Assembly: GCA_032622095.1 (NCBI GenBank)
Contig: CP136065.1
Coordinates: 204,240,618-204,304,617 of the forward strand
Source of the DNA: Siphonodentalium dalli
Taxonomy: Eukaryota; Mollusca; Scaphopoda; Gadilida; Siphonodentaliidae
Length of the DNA: 64,000 bases
Direction of reading: 5' to 3'
This document shows positions 29,379 through 40,723 of the stretch, in pieces. The translations under genes and the position numbers were made by a program. The first letter of the stretch is position 1, and each line of letters starts with the position of its first letter. The notes below the pieces were generated by a model. The model was not told the origin of the DNA and did no database searches. It saw only the letters and a list, made by a program, of their open reading frames with translations.

Positions 29379-30173
29379 ATGATAAACAACCTCAAAGAAC
29401 GTTTCACCGATTTGATGACCCCTCTGTACGTTAGTGTTGCCGAAATACTAGACACCAAAACTTACCAATTGAAAAAAGTGTCTGAGTTGCGAACGCATTT
29501 AAACAGGGTCGTCAACCACTTCAAATGTTTACTGGAACATAACGGCTGTAATCTTGATAATCTCAACACTGAGTTGACCACGGCACATTCACATATTGAA
29601 ACATTTCTTATTAACTATTCTCCGGAAAAAGCATGGCCTGCCTTGTTCCTTTCAGGAACACATCTTTGCATTGGAAACTTTCTCCAAGTTATCGAGATTT
29701 GTGTAGTGCTTCCCATTTCCAGTGCTGAAGCGGAAAGGGTGTTTAGTTCTTTTACAAAAATTCTAAACAAAGAACGACAATCCCTCAACCATAACACTAT
29801 TGAACATTTGCTAATTCTGAGAGGGGAACCCGTTTCTGGTGACTCGAAACTTTACGATATGGCAATTGAACGATTCATGTCTCGCGACACAGCAGTGGTT
29901 GATGCAAAGAGTGGACCACGAAGAGTTGATGGGTACACAACAAAACCGAAACGCAAGCGTTGTAACAAAAAAGACTCTCCCAGAAAACGAACCTGCCTTT
30001 TCTTGCCATCGGAAGATATCGACAAACACCATGCGCCGGAGTCAGATGCCAACGTTGAGCACTATGAATCAGGCGAAGACACCGACTTTGCAGTCGATGA
30101 CATCGACTTGGATGAGTTTTCCTCAACCGCTGAATCTGACACAGAATCTGAATCTGAGTCAGAGTCAGACTGA
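29379..30173 (+). CDS. hAT transposase, C-terminal dimerisation segment
   Basis: Continues the protein in the next frame (ATG at 29379): MINNLKERFTDLM, then a helical region. The hAT dimerisation core LPISSAEAERVFSSFTKI lies at about 29709-29762, containing the conserved catalytic-region Glu, followed by RQSLNHNTIEHLLIL. A basic stretch (KPKRKRCNKK, likely nuclear targeting) and a long acidic Ser/Glu/Asp tail follow, ending with TGA at 30171-30173. AATAAA at 30308-30313 is a likely poly(A) signal. Only a one-base shift divides it from the previous segment. Confidence 0.8.
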   Translation: MINNLKERFTDLMTPLYVSVAEILDTKTYQLKKVSELRTHLNRVVNHFKCLLEHNGCNLDNLNTELTTAHSHIETFLINYSPEKAWPALFLSGTHLCIGNFLQVIEICVVLPISSAEAERVFSSFTKILNKERQSLNHNTIEHLLILRGEPVSGDSKLYDMAIERFMSRDTAVVDAKSGPRRVDGYTTKPKRKRCNKKDSPRKRTCLFLPSEDIDKHHAPESDANVEHYESGEDTDFAVDDIDLDEFSSTAESDTESESESESD

Positions 30174-31111
30174 CATCATTCGACGTCATGCAACTTCTGC
30201 AAATTGAATTTAGTTCGCCTGATTCACAGTGAACAACATTGATCTTTGACATCGGTGCACTGCGGTGTTTATTATTTCTGTGCATGTTAATCAATTATTT
30301 CGTATGAAATAAATTTTATCTTCTTTACCTTCATCTGGTGTGGGTTAAATTGCATATATAATAGTAATTGTAATAAGGTGCAACTCTTGTACACTGGACA
30401 TAGAGAAATCATACCTGAATATCAGTGCAGATGTTTGTAGCTCACGATGACAGATAATTGAATTTAACCAATCGAGTGAGCCGATTCGTTTCAACTTGGG
30501 GGAAGGCGGGACTTCACACTAATGATTGACGTGCGTCAGTGATATATTCTGACAGCCGGTTCCTGATAAGTGCTTTGATGTTTGACACTTTGTCACGAGT
30601 TCTCGCGCATTATGATTATTTACCGTTGAGTGTTAAATTGTATAAACATATTTGTTTTATTTGCTATTCCAATCATCTAAGTGCCCGTAACTTTACGACT
30701 GATAATCAGGTATGATGTATCCATGTCCAGGTTTATTATACTGGTTGGTGACAGAGTTTGAAATAAGGAATTTGCCATTTTGAAGCAACGTCATTCAAGA
30801 AACTGCATAATTTAATTTCACAACGGGGCATGGCAAGTTCTGTCATTATTCAATAGTCATTCGATCCCACGGCCGTGGTTCTGGTTACTCTTAGTGGGTA
30901 TCACATAAACGATTTATATATTCCAGGAAAAAAATAGATAGTACACATCTTCTTGTAAACGTTTTATGATTAGTCATACAAATGTTGACAAAACAGCAAT
31001 TAAACAACATGTTTTCACAGGATGTAGAAATGCCGTAGTCACTGCCGAAGCACATCAAATTGGCTACGGCATTCTACTGCCGTAGCAAACAAATCTGAAT
31101 TGCCAGGGCTG
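30174..31111 (+). other. 3' region of the hAT element
   Basis: Poly(A)-signal-like AATAAA at 30308, AT-rich sequence, then subterminal inverted CTGCCGTAGC words (31031-31090) and the terminal TGCCAGGGCTG. No gene seen. Confidence 0.6.
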
Positions 31112-31177
31112 CGTGGGGGTCTAATTTTGCCACGGCAATACACTGCCGTGGAGAAAATGTGTGAATTTCGAGGGCTG

Positions 31178-31625
31178 CACAGTAGTTAGAATAAGCACTG
31201 ATGAATGTAGGAAGGCAGAAATAACTCTGTACACCAACATACAGCGATCAGTCTTGTTGTTATTTGTTGACATACCATCTTGCTGTCTCAAAGGATTTGA
31301 GTTATTGTAATGTTGAATTAACTGACCTTTCTTTGTTTTGTATGTTTATTTTGTTTATTTATATATGTTTCCATTGTAAAGATTAGTATATGATAAATAC
31401 AAAAATATTTATGTTCACTTCACTGGTTTCTTATAAAAAAAAAACAAGCGACGATATTTCCACATCACCGGTAATATCTTTAGTTCCTGGGGATATTTGA
31501 ATAACTATTATTAAGTGTTATGCTATGCTGAAACACATAACTTTGCCCCCGCCCCAACCCTTTCATTCGTGACTGGAGCTTCTTGAAATTTTGTAAAAAT
31601 ATTGTAACAGTGAATTCTCTTATAT
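31178..31625 (+). other. 3' UTR-like sequence of unit 2
   Basis: Same as 18071-18516 with small changes. Includes GATAAATA near 31393. Confidence 0.5.
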
Positions 31626-32175
31626 ATGCATGACAACAATCAAACCTGTCCCGACATAGAAATGCCTAATATAAATTTCAACAATCAAACTGGCCCCGTG
31701 GCTGAAAATGGAAATGCTATACCTATTCACTCCTTCAACAAATAGATTCAAAATTTGATCAACTATTAAAAGGGCAAAAAGAAAATAGTGAAAAACTCTG
31801 GGTACTAGAGGCAATTGTAATACAAAAAAATCATCTAACAAGCCAAATACAGAGCAATCAAGATCAAGTACTGGTATAAGTGATACATATAACATGCAAA
31901 TACCAACACCTGCCACAGCTACTACCATGTGTACTCCTGTTATACAAGTATATGCCCACAAGTCGTCGCCCATTCCCGAACCATATATAACAGTTATAGT
32001 TGACGACATGATTTCCTTAGGGTCATTCGATACAAATGCAGACATTAAAATACACAGAACAACTTACAATAAGATATTACAAGCAACATGTCGCTGGTAT
32101 CGCGAAGACGATATGCCAATCAATCGTTTTTGGAAACTCCAACAATATTACCACTTGGAGGATAATCGCCAATAG
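31626..32175 (+). pseudogene. Novel 5' module ORF (unit 3)
   Basis: Copy of 18517-19066. The lead frame MHDNNQ is open for 40 codons to a TAG in ACAAATAG, and the coiled-coil frame overlaps it at -1. The main frame reads to TAG at 32173-32175 with a few substitutions (WREDD, RFWKL). Shared offset in units 3 and 4 argues that the offset is old. Confidence 0.45.
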
Positions 32176-32366
32176 AGGAGCGGCCAAATGCCAAAAGTGG
32201 TCAGATACCCCTAGCCTCGGTAGAACAAGTTTGATATGTATGTATTTGATTGATTGGAATTATTAAAAAAAACATGTTGTTTACTGGAGCGACAGGGGGA
32301 TAATTCGTGGGGTACAAGGAGGTAAAATTTAATATGTAAATGCAGACGAGTTCAATAGATTGCCGT

Positions 32367-32576
32367 ATGATGATGGATTCGATATTAACAAACATAGAAG
32401 CACTACAGGTGTTAGAATCGTCGGACAGCGAAAGTGATTTCGGTGGATACGATTTTGATCTTCTGACAACTAAAGAGACATTAGATATATTTAATTCTGA
32501 CAATGATGTAAGCGAATTCAGTGGGTTCACTTCAGAGTCGGATGATGAAAGTGATGTAGAAACATCAATAAATTAA
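32367..32576 (+). CDS. Small acidic ORF (unit 3)
   Basis: Copy of 19267-19482, 69 codons; lacks three codons (around VLV) without losing the frame. Confidence 0.4.
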   Translation: MMMDSILTNIEALQVLESSDSESDFGGYDFDLLTTKETLDIFNSDNDVSEFSGFTSESDDESDVETSIN

Positions 32577-32750
32577 AATGTTGGTCCCATACTTCTGGAC
32601 GCAATCCCACTTTCTTATTTTGAACTTGTTGTGTTATGGCTATTAGTATATGTTACAATATGCTTTCGGAGAGAGAGATGAAAGAGGTCAAGATGGACCA
32701 GAAGAACTTTATCCTAGTTTGAACTGTTAGATCTCCAGGACCACTAATTA

Positions 32751-33494
32751 ATGTTGGACCAACTACGGGAACAACCAAATAAGATACCGTGAACAACCAA
32801 ATAAGATACTGTGTCCAAGTCGTGATGATATGATATCTAGTTGGGATGAACTGAAATTAGACACTCGCACAGCATTAAAATGTAATTTTAAATGCCTTGG
32901 ATGGATCTGAGGACTTCCTAGTGTCTGATAAACTTTATTCTCTAGTTGGCAAAGAGGTCAAATCATTCAGATCTTCTAAACTCTGAAACACCAGCAGATT
33001 AGAAGAGTCTACTAAAAACAATAACTCAACCTGAAGGTGTCAAAATCAAGTCATCAGTAACTCAAAAGATTTGTCCAAATGAGCCACTGCCTGACGAGGG
33101 ACAGGAACTTTTCGACAGTGAAGGGCTGGAGATCGTATCGACACCAGAGGAATCCATCTCGGATGATGAAGATGCGTCGCCCATAAGTTCTCAGGATTCT
33201 GAAGAAATCACAGTGACATATCAAACTGAAGGCAATGCACCTACATGTATGGATTCTGTATCATTTGATATTCCAAGTACTGATGGGTTGCAACAGCTAC
33301 CCTTGTCTGAAAACAGTACTAATGAAAGCTTTCAAGGGGACATTATATTTCTGAATGATTTGGGTAGCGTTTTAGTGAAATCATATACTTCTCGCTTGTT
33401 TCTTCCTTACATGTGCCAATTGATGGACACGTATACCAGGGCCGGGAAGAGCATCAAGAAGAGACTAGTAGTAAGACACAGAGCAAAATGGTAA
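32751..33494 (+). pseudogene. DDE transposase tail and acidic linker (unit 3)
   Basis: Same content and left junction as unit 2. 33213-33494 is open; a 9-bp difference near 33470 shifts the end relative to unit 2. The ACTAGT-rich stretch follows at 33495-33660. Confidence 0.6.
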
Positions 33495-33681
33495 CGGCCC
33501 CATTACTAGTACTAGTGCCAGTGGTTCTACTGGTATGATGGATGTTATCATGTTGAAGATACTACTAGTATTGTCCCTGTTACTACTAGTAGTGCGAGTG
33601 ATTCTACTATGGATATTGCAGATAATACTAGTAAATGTACTGGTAGTACCATTCTAGAAACCTCTTGGTGTTCCACCGCAG

Positions 33682-33919
33682 GTTGGGACATATGTGAGGG
33701 TGCGTGTTGGTGGCACAAATAAGTTTTTGCCAGCATGCATCCTTGACAATAATCCAGATAACTTCAGTTAGGTTTTTTGAGCCCTCTCCTGCGTGCACTG
33801 GTTTGTACAAACCATGTAGTGATGTATTTAGAATCCAAATGAGTGATGTTGATATGGATCTCCCAGAACCTTCAATTATACCTGCTGGTTCAAGAAGTGT
33901 TCTTTATAAATTTGATTGA
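33682..33919 (+). pseudogene. Conserved C-terminal exon (unit 3), 2-bp deletion
   Basis: Begins after the CCACCGCAG acceptor. A loss of two bases near 33768 (ACTTCAGTTAGG) shifts the frame in the middle; the second half is intact to TGA at 33917-33919 where units 1 and 2 have two further codons. Confidence 0.55.
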
Positions 33920-34146
33920 GTTCAGCAGTATGTTATTACTATGTAGTTCGGTACCAGTGCTATTCAACTTGGCAATATTTGCATTTGACTGATGGCTTGA
34001 GTCTGTTATTCTGTTCTGTTTCATTAAAGCGATGATTTGAAAATTATATGTATGTTATAACAAATCGAGTCCCTTGTCATGGAGAAATAATGTTTGTTCT
34101 GATCTCAAGAGTACTACTAATTCTAGTAGTATGACTTGAACCACTT

Positions 34147-35408
34147 ATGCACCAACGTCATGCCACTCAACCACATCTAACGCTACTAATACTAATACAT
34201 GTACCAGATGTTACTCATTCTGAGCTGAAATCTCGAACAATTGCTCCTGTTGATATCCCAGATACCATTGACAATGCTACTGACTTTGAAGTGACTGAAG
34301 GAGAATTTGATGATGACATTGATGTTCTCATGTCATCCTTAACTAAGGAATCCACAAATGCCAATTTGCCCGATTTATTCAATTTTGAAGGAGAGTTACT
34401 CAAAATGAAAATAAAAGGCTGCTCGGCCACAGTGTCCCCCGAACCGGTGGCTTCATTTGGAGCGGAGGCTTTGTAGAAGTATACTATATGGATAAGACAC
34501 TTGTGCATTGTCTCATTACTGACATGCATACAAATAACCAAATCTTAAAAAAAATCTTAAAGTCAAAATATAACCTCAAATTGGCACAAAATGAAGAAAA
34601 TTACAAGAAAAATTGAATTTTCTAAGTCGAAAAGCCCATAACTCTGAGTAAAATCATCGGTTCAAACTCAAATTCGAACTTGAGCTGTATCGTGATATGA
34701 CTGATCCACATAAAAACGGTATTTGCAATTAAAGGATCCAAACTTGAGATATCATCCGGAAACCGAAAAAGTGAGAAATTTTCTAAGTAAAACAAGTCGA
34801 ATAAAAGGTCGGTAGACCTCATGTCCGCCTCTAAGCGTCGGCTTGATACGACCGTTGTTTTTTTCGCGGGACAATGAAAGGCGCAACAATGCTGCAAGAA
34901 GAGGTTACAAAGACCGTGAATAATCTTCTTGAAAACAAACATTTAGTGCAGGAATTCTTATCTCGACAGTTTGATGTTATATATGACATTCTTACTGCAA
35001 GAAGCACCAGTCTCACAGGATACCCTGCACAAATTCTATGAGGGTTGTCATGATTACAGGAGTGGTCAGCTATATAGATTACACACAATGGAAATGTTTT
35101 CAGGATCAGTTGTGGCAACTGTTTGTGCGCAAACTCACATCTGCTTCAATCTGTTTTGTGCAGTGAGGACCTTCATCCTTGCAGAAAAGGAGAAAGCTTG
35201 TCCACTTTCCTCAACAAAAATAGTGGAGAGAGAAATTGAGCATGGCAGCGCTGAAGATTCGATTGGTAGGCGGATACTGCGTGGCAACATTGCTCTACAA
35301 CTGCAACAGAATTGTGAGGAAAAATTACTTCACTACATCTTCAGATGGCCAAGATTAATACAAAAATGCGAAGTGCAAGGCAAGTATATTGGAATCGCTC
35401 ACTGTTGA
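34147..35408 (+). pseudogene. Unrecognised conserved ORF (unit 3), split by insertion
   Basis: The acidic lead joins the main frame without a stop (NLPDLFNFEGELLKMK), showing the ancestral reading. A 455-bp insertion breaks it at 34419. After 34874 the frame resumes, loses 20 bp near 34999 (frameshift), and is then open to 35408, including QLQQNCEEKLLHYIFRWP and GKYIGIAHC, where units 1 and 2 have a stop. Confidence 0.5.
34419..34873. mobile_element. 455-bp insertion in unit 3
   Basis: Absent from units 1 and 2. Flanked by similar 9-mers (ATAAAAGGC left, ATGAAAGGC right), suggesting a duplication. Contains a GCCCATAACTC repeat core and TTTTCTAAGT words at 34617 and 34779. The ends are not clear inverted repeats. 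Confidence 0.55.
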
Positions 35409-35820
35409 TTCAACGTCACTCAGAGAATCAACCGTTGATCCTGATGCACTGCATGAAACAGCATGATGCGATCATTGCGTTAAATACCGGACCAGGTAGA
35501 CCCCACTAGACGAGATAATTGACATTTAGCGCTGAACAGTTGTTCCGTGTGTAATTTATCGGTTGTCGTTGGCGAAAATGTTAATGAAGTGTTGCCGTCA
35601 TGTATGGGCTAAATTGGTTGTCCACGGTCGGTTTTATTAACCCTTTTTTGTCGATATATTGTATTGTGATTTTCGTCAATACTAAAGTACTGTTACCAAA
35701 ACTGTTGCAAGTCGTCATCACGCACAGATCCATGGGCAGGAATTGTTGTCCCTAAAAAAAAAATGTTTTGGGGGTGCTATTAGAATAGCCGGTGTCCATC
35801 TGTAGGTGCGCCTGTCCTAG

Positions 35821-35969
35821 TGGTAATTTCCACTGCTGCCACAAAGTTAGGAGCATCAGAGTCCAGTATCCTTGCAGCCATCCAACAAGGCTACACTGAC
35901 GGAAGAGTAACTATCTGTAACAAGAACTACAAAACGTCCATTCGATGCGAACAAGGCCATACTGTTCCT
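35821..35969 (+). CDS. Exon A of the 3' gene module (unit 3)
   Basis: 149 nt, CCTGTCCTAG acceptor, GTGAGT donor; two residue differences from unit 1. Confidence 0.55.
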
Positions 35970-36307
35970 GTGAGTACGAATTCTTGTTTCATAGTTTAGC
36001 AGAGTGATCCTCGTGAGTGAGCACAAACGTCGCATATCTCTTCGGGTTTAATGAGCTTTATTTTTTGGCGTCCATATGATCATTCATGAATTGTGTCAAC
36101 CACCTCAAATTCAGTCAATTTGTTAAATTCATTATTAATCATTATACACTTATAGAGGAAATCCATATTTTGGTGTTTACGTGAAAATGGTTATAGAAAA
36201 GTACTCTGTTATTGTTCTCTGTGGATAACAAATGTGCTGCCGACCATATTTAAACTTTATTGATTTATATTCCAGTAAGTATCTAGAAAGTGTGCGTATA
36301 TTTTCAG

Positions 36308-36350
36308 ATTGACCCAATTTTACTGGAATATACGGTGTTTCAACTACCAG
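36308..36350 (+). pseudogene. Exon B, 5' part (unit 3)
   Basis: As unit 1: stops at the CAGGGG element, which duplicated CTACCAG (36344-36350). Confidence 0.65.
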
Positions 36351-38802
36351 CAGGGGGGGGGGGGGTCGGAAAAATAATTCAGGCACGTATGGCATTTTTC
36401 CCTTTCGATAATTTTTGTACCCACCCACCCCCACCACCAATTTTTTTTCCGTTTTCGACAGTTTTTTTCCAACCATTTTTTGACACCCACCCCCCTTAAA
36501 ACACTAGAACAGTAATAAAGATGCGAAAACTGGCGGAAACAGTTGTTAATAACTTTACTCTATTTGTTGTCGACAAGCTTGTTGACCGTGACAACAAATC
36601 CAGGTGTTTCATTGATTCAAGTGACACCAGTTGGAGTTGCATCAGGGAGAGTGATCATCCTGGAGGAAGTAGAAGATCGCTTCGTGTGGAAGGCAGATAA
36701 AAATGGCAGCACAATAACGTGTCCGATACAAGCATGACGCGTGCTAAGTCCCGAAATGAATGTGAACGAAGGAACTGTTAAGTTTCATTTCGTATGTGAG
36801 AAACTGCAAGAAGCATTTGACTCGACTGAGGCACCAGAGAAACCGACCATTTGTGATGACGGTCCATATAAGGATAAGAATGGACTTCCCATTTTCTTCA
36901 CTCCAGGTGAATCCCCACCAGAGGACCAAGGAACTGTCTGCAAAGTGTGTAAGAATTAAGAAGTTGAGTAAAAAGTCGTGTCGATTGCATACCTGAGTTC
37001 ACATTATAAAGGGAGAGCTTGCTGACATTGTGTGTGGCTTCTGTGGTCAGATGGGATGCTCAATTGATGTGAAAAAACCCACCCACAAAACCGCGATTCC
37101 TGTGTCAAATTGTGTTCTATACACAAAGTTCAGTTTAAAAGCCTGCGGGTGTTTCCAAGGAGAGTGCACCGTGCACGAACAGGGCTGTTACTTGCGCAGA
37201 ATGTCATGTAGTGTACTGGAGTTACCATATGCCTTCGCATTATAAAAACAAACATAGAGGTGTTGTGTGCGATCTCAAAATTAAAGAAGCTGAAACGCAA
37301 CGTATGTTAAAGCTGTGAGCTGTGAGCTTCCTATGTTTTGAGAAAACACAGGCATGACTATTTTCGTTTTCTCAATGGATGTCAGAACACATCTATGGCA
37401 ATAGTAACATTTTGATATTCTACCTGATTCGACCAGTGATTCGACTGCTATCTCCCAACATTTAAAGAAATGGAATTATGCAATGCTGCCTTATCAGAAT
37501 ATATAGTCTGATTTGAGATACAACTATGATTAAAAGGCATTTTTGACAGCTGATCAGTCACGTAGCTCACTTCTTCATTTAAAAGCAATAAGAAGCAACA
37601 TTTACTTCTTACTACTTTTGTAAATATGTGTCCAAATGTGTAAAGTTGACAAATCGAACGCACACTTAGTGTGCATTATGTATGGTTAAAGTCGGTTTTG
37701 TTGATTTGAACAATTGTTAAGTTGAGGAACAAGGTTACAGTAGTCTATAGATGAGAATGTTTTTGTATTTACTTTTTTGTTTTATGTTTTTAGTTGTATG
37801 AGTCTGTAACGTTCAGTCTTAGCTCAATATTATCATGTGCCAACTTTATGTGATGAGAAATCCACTTCTATTTTTACATTGTTATGACAAAGGTTGTTTT
37901 ACTGACAAGCAATCCAGATTTGTTTTTCATTTTTTTTATTTGCACATTTAATTGTGTTTAGATCAATGTCTAGATTGTGATAAAACAAGCCATAGATTCA
38001 CATGAAATAATGTCGCCATTAATACTTCTTTTGAATTATGACAAGTTCAGTTATATAGGCAGAATGACTATAGTGAAGTTTTATAGGTATAATCAAACTT
38101 TGAAAACCAAACTTGGTAAAAGTTGACAATCAAAGGAAGTTTTACATGGCTTATCAAACGAAGATATCTAGTCTAATAGTGATGCCAAATACTCTATGTC
38201 CTGTTATCACAGTGTTTACTTTTTTATTTTAAAGTTTTATTTTGAATCAGCCCAGCTGAGCCCAGTTGCTGTTTCATAGTTTTATAGTGATGAGCATTCC
38301 ACTTATTTTTCTTTTATACCTTTATGCTAAATGTTATTTGTGTTTGTTTTATATGCAGATTATGCTAAAACAAGATAATTTTGTTATGAGAATGGTTGTT
38401 GTTTATATGACAATTCCCTTAGTGCTGTTCAGTGTATAAGATAGAACTTATCAGCTGCACCCTCCTGTAATACAAAACTGAATAAGTTTACTGTCAGTAT
38501 ATTTTATTACAAGTGTGTATATTTGATTAGCTCGGTTTAACATCAAAAGGCAGACCTTGCTTTTTAAAAATCGCTCATGCAGGATCACGTTCGAATTTCC
38601 CATGGACTAACACCCATTTATAAAAAATACAACTGGATAACTGTCTGCAGTCAGTTTACCAGTTAGAATTACATTATTTCTCTCATTCAAAGTGGTTTTG
38701 AAGCCCAACTCATTGCCAAAACACTAAAAAAACAAGCAGGAATTATTTTTTTTAGTTGCGGAAAAAATTGCTTGTTGGTGGCTTTGACCACCCACCCCCC
38801 TG
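36351..38802 (+). mobile_element. CAGGGG-ended DNA element (unit 3), single-block form
   Basis: 2.45 kb, CTACCAG flanks at 36344-36350 and 38803-38809. Same insertion as 8802-16548 but with only one copy of the 1.78 kb block (36703 to about 38500). Serves as the unexpanded reference. Confidence 0.75.
36521..37318 (+). pseudogene. Cys-rich zinc-binding protein fragment (unit 3 copy)
   Basis: Same protein as 8971-9740, with CVKVCKN-type VCKVC, CGFCGQMGC, and in this copy an uninterrupted stretch FSLKACGCFQGECTVHEQGC. A TGA replaces the codon after CPIQA and 12 extra bases follow. Several stops remain. Comparison with blocks 1-4 helps decide ancestral states. Confidence 0.5.
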
Positions 38803-38809
38803 CTACCAG

Positions 38810-38947
38810 GAGAAAAAATCAAAATTCTCCATTTTATGTGACACTCTACGTTGAATAGAATCCTAGATACCGGGATAATACGAATGGTCAGACAATGCGT
38901 TCATATGATTTGGTGTCTATGGAAACAGAGACGAGTTATACAGAGAG
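38810..38947 (+). pseudogene. Exon B, 3' part (unit 3)
   Basis: Carries the same 4-bp loss as unit 1 (GTTCATATGA against GTTCATGAATATGA in unit 2) and the weak donor GTACTG. Not translatable. Confidence 0.6.
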
Positions 38948-39415
38948 GTACTGTTATTGTCACCTATAGTTACTTATTTTACTAATATCTAATTTGATCA
39001 GAATGAAACACATTGCTGACTGAAATTGTCGTGTTTGAAATTGTCGTGATTTCTTCAAAACCAAATCAAACCGGCTTTATGGAGATCGTCAGAGCGTAGT
39101 CGTATACTGGTGACTCCCATAAAAATAGAAATATACATGCAAGTTCCCATCGTATGGGTGACCATATACACGAACAGATGTAAATGGGAGTCTTTCGATC
39201 CACGCACAAGGCGAGGATCACTTTAGTGTAAACAATATTGTAGCCTCGAACACATACAAACAAAATTGACATATATATAATGCTAATACCCGTTCAAAAA
39301 TAGCGATAACAACGCCAGTAGGATAACTTTAACCATATCTTTACTGAGGTTATATAGTAAAATATAATAAATTGTGATTTATTTTGTTAGTTATTTAACT
39401 CTTTTTTCCTTTCAG

Positions 39416-39447
39416 GGCAGTTACGAAAAAGTAGGCATGACACAGTA
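39416..39447 (+). CDS. Final exon (unit 3), stop lost to insertion
   Basis: GSYEKVGMTQ, then CACAGTA and the hAT-like element. Confidence 0.55.
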
Positions 39448-40277
39448 CAGCCTTCGTAATTCAGCATTGCCGTGGCAATCGGCGTAGGCTTCAATATTCA
39501 CCACGGCAATTGACTGCTGTGGGCCACGGACTGCCGTAACAGTTGATAACATGTTCACATTCGGCGGATCGGGCACTGCAGTCAGTCAAAAAACATAATG
39601 CGCACGCTATAACTCCGGTATGACTAACGTACGCGGCATCGGAAGAGTCAGTTAACTTCCGTCTGGATCCACGTGGCGTGACGTAATTCACAACCACATG
39701 TATTTACCTCGAAAGTGTTAAAATTGCGTGACCGCGACACACACAATGGCCCGATAATGGGAGTAAAAAAAGAAACGGTGGAGAGATGGGGGCTGGACAC
39801 TATAGGATTTGATTTGACAGATGATCAATGATGACAATCTTATATCAAACTTATGGTTTTGATGGAAGTAAAGTTTGTGGAAATGTTGGAAATAAAACGG
39901 GAAACGTAGCTGCAAAGGCGGAACAGTGGGTGGTTGGGACAGAGGTCGTTAAAAAGTGTAATGCAGTTTCCCATGTGTCGCAATCGTTAATCCATAAAAA
40001 TGCTATACTTAGCCAACGTTCGAAGCAGGCGGCTTCGGCAGGAGAGAATAATAGCACAAAATCAAATGTTAAACTCACAGGCAGCAGTCAGCTGACAATT
40101 GGCGAGTCGGTCCAAAAAATTAACAAGTTTCAAAGGGACCAACTCGTCAGGAAGTTTCAACTTGCAAATTTCGTAGCTTATAACAAAAGTCATTCATGCC
40201 GTGGGGATGCCATGTGGGGTCTAATTTTGCTACGGCAATACACTGCAAAGGAGAAAATGTGTGAATTTCGAGGGCTG
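39448..40277 (+). mobile_element. Non-autonomous hAT-like element (unit 3)
   Basis: 830 bp, CAGCCTTCG ... CGAGGGCTG, with CACAGTA at 39441-39447 and 40278-40284. Confidence 0.8.
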
Positions 40278-40289
40278 CACAGTAGTTAG
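39757..40289 (+). pseudogene. hAT transposase N-terminal fragment (unit 3), finger deleted
   Basis: ATG at 39757; a stop follows at TDDQ (ATGATCAATGA), and about 25 bp with the C-x2-C codons are deleted. The rest (39828-40289) is open and matches 24355-24885. Confidence 0.6.
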
Positions 40290-40723
40290 AATAAGCACTG
40301 ATGAATGTAGGAAGGCAGAAATAACTCTGTACACCAACAGACAGCGATCAGTCTTGTTTTTATTTGTTGACATACCATCTTGCTGTCTCAAAGGATTATT
40401 GTAATGTTGAATTAACTGGCCTTTCTTTGTTTTGTATGTTTATTTTGTTTATTTATATGTTTCCATTGTAAAGTTTAGTATATGATAAATAAAAAAATAT
40501 TTATGTTCACATCACAGTGGTTTCTTATAAAAAAAACAAAACAAGCGACGATATTTCCAAATCACCGGTAATATCTTTAGTTCCTGGGGACATTTGAATA
40601 GCTATTATTAAGTGTTATGCTATGCTGAAACAGATAACTGTGACCCCCGCCCCAACCCTTTCATTCGTCACTGGAGCTTCTTGAAATTTTGTAAAAAGAT
40701 TGTAACAGTGAATTCTCTTATAT
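40278..40723 (+). other. 3' UTR-like sequence of unit 3
   Basis: As 18071-18516, with AATAAA at about 40487-40493. Confidence 0.5.

Larger units (their letters stand above)
24835..31111 (+). mobile_element. hAT-superfamily DNA transposon, 6.3 kb
   Basis: Ends CAGCCCTCGCA ... TGCCAGGGCTG, with subterminal inverted CTGCCGTAGC/GCTACGGC words on both sides and a direct repeat of 6 bp. Carries a nearly complete hAT transposase in the plus strand in three segments (26098-26442, 27955-29373, 29379-30173), interrupted by a block of GGCCATAACTC repeats and one frameshift. Termini and N-terminal domain are related to the short elements that it landed in, so this is a plausible relative of their autonomous partner. 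Confidence 0.8.
24033..31177 (+). mobile_element. Non-autonomous hAT-like element (unit 2), split by a nested hAT
   Basis: Left part 24033-24834 and right part 31112-31177 together equal the elements at 17200 and 39448. CACAGTA flanks it at 24026-24032 and 31178-31184. The nested element 24835-31111 lies near the right end. Confidence 0.8.
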
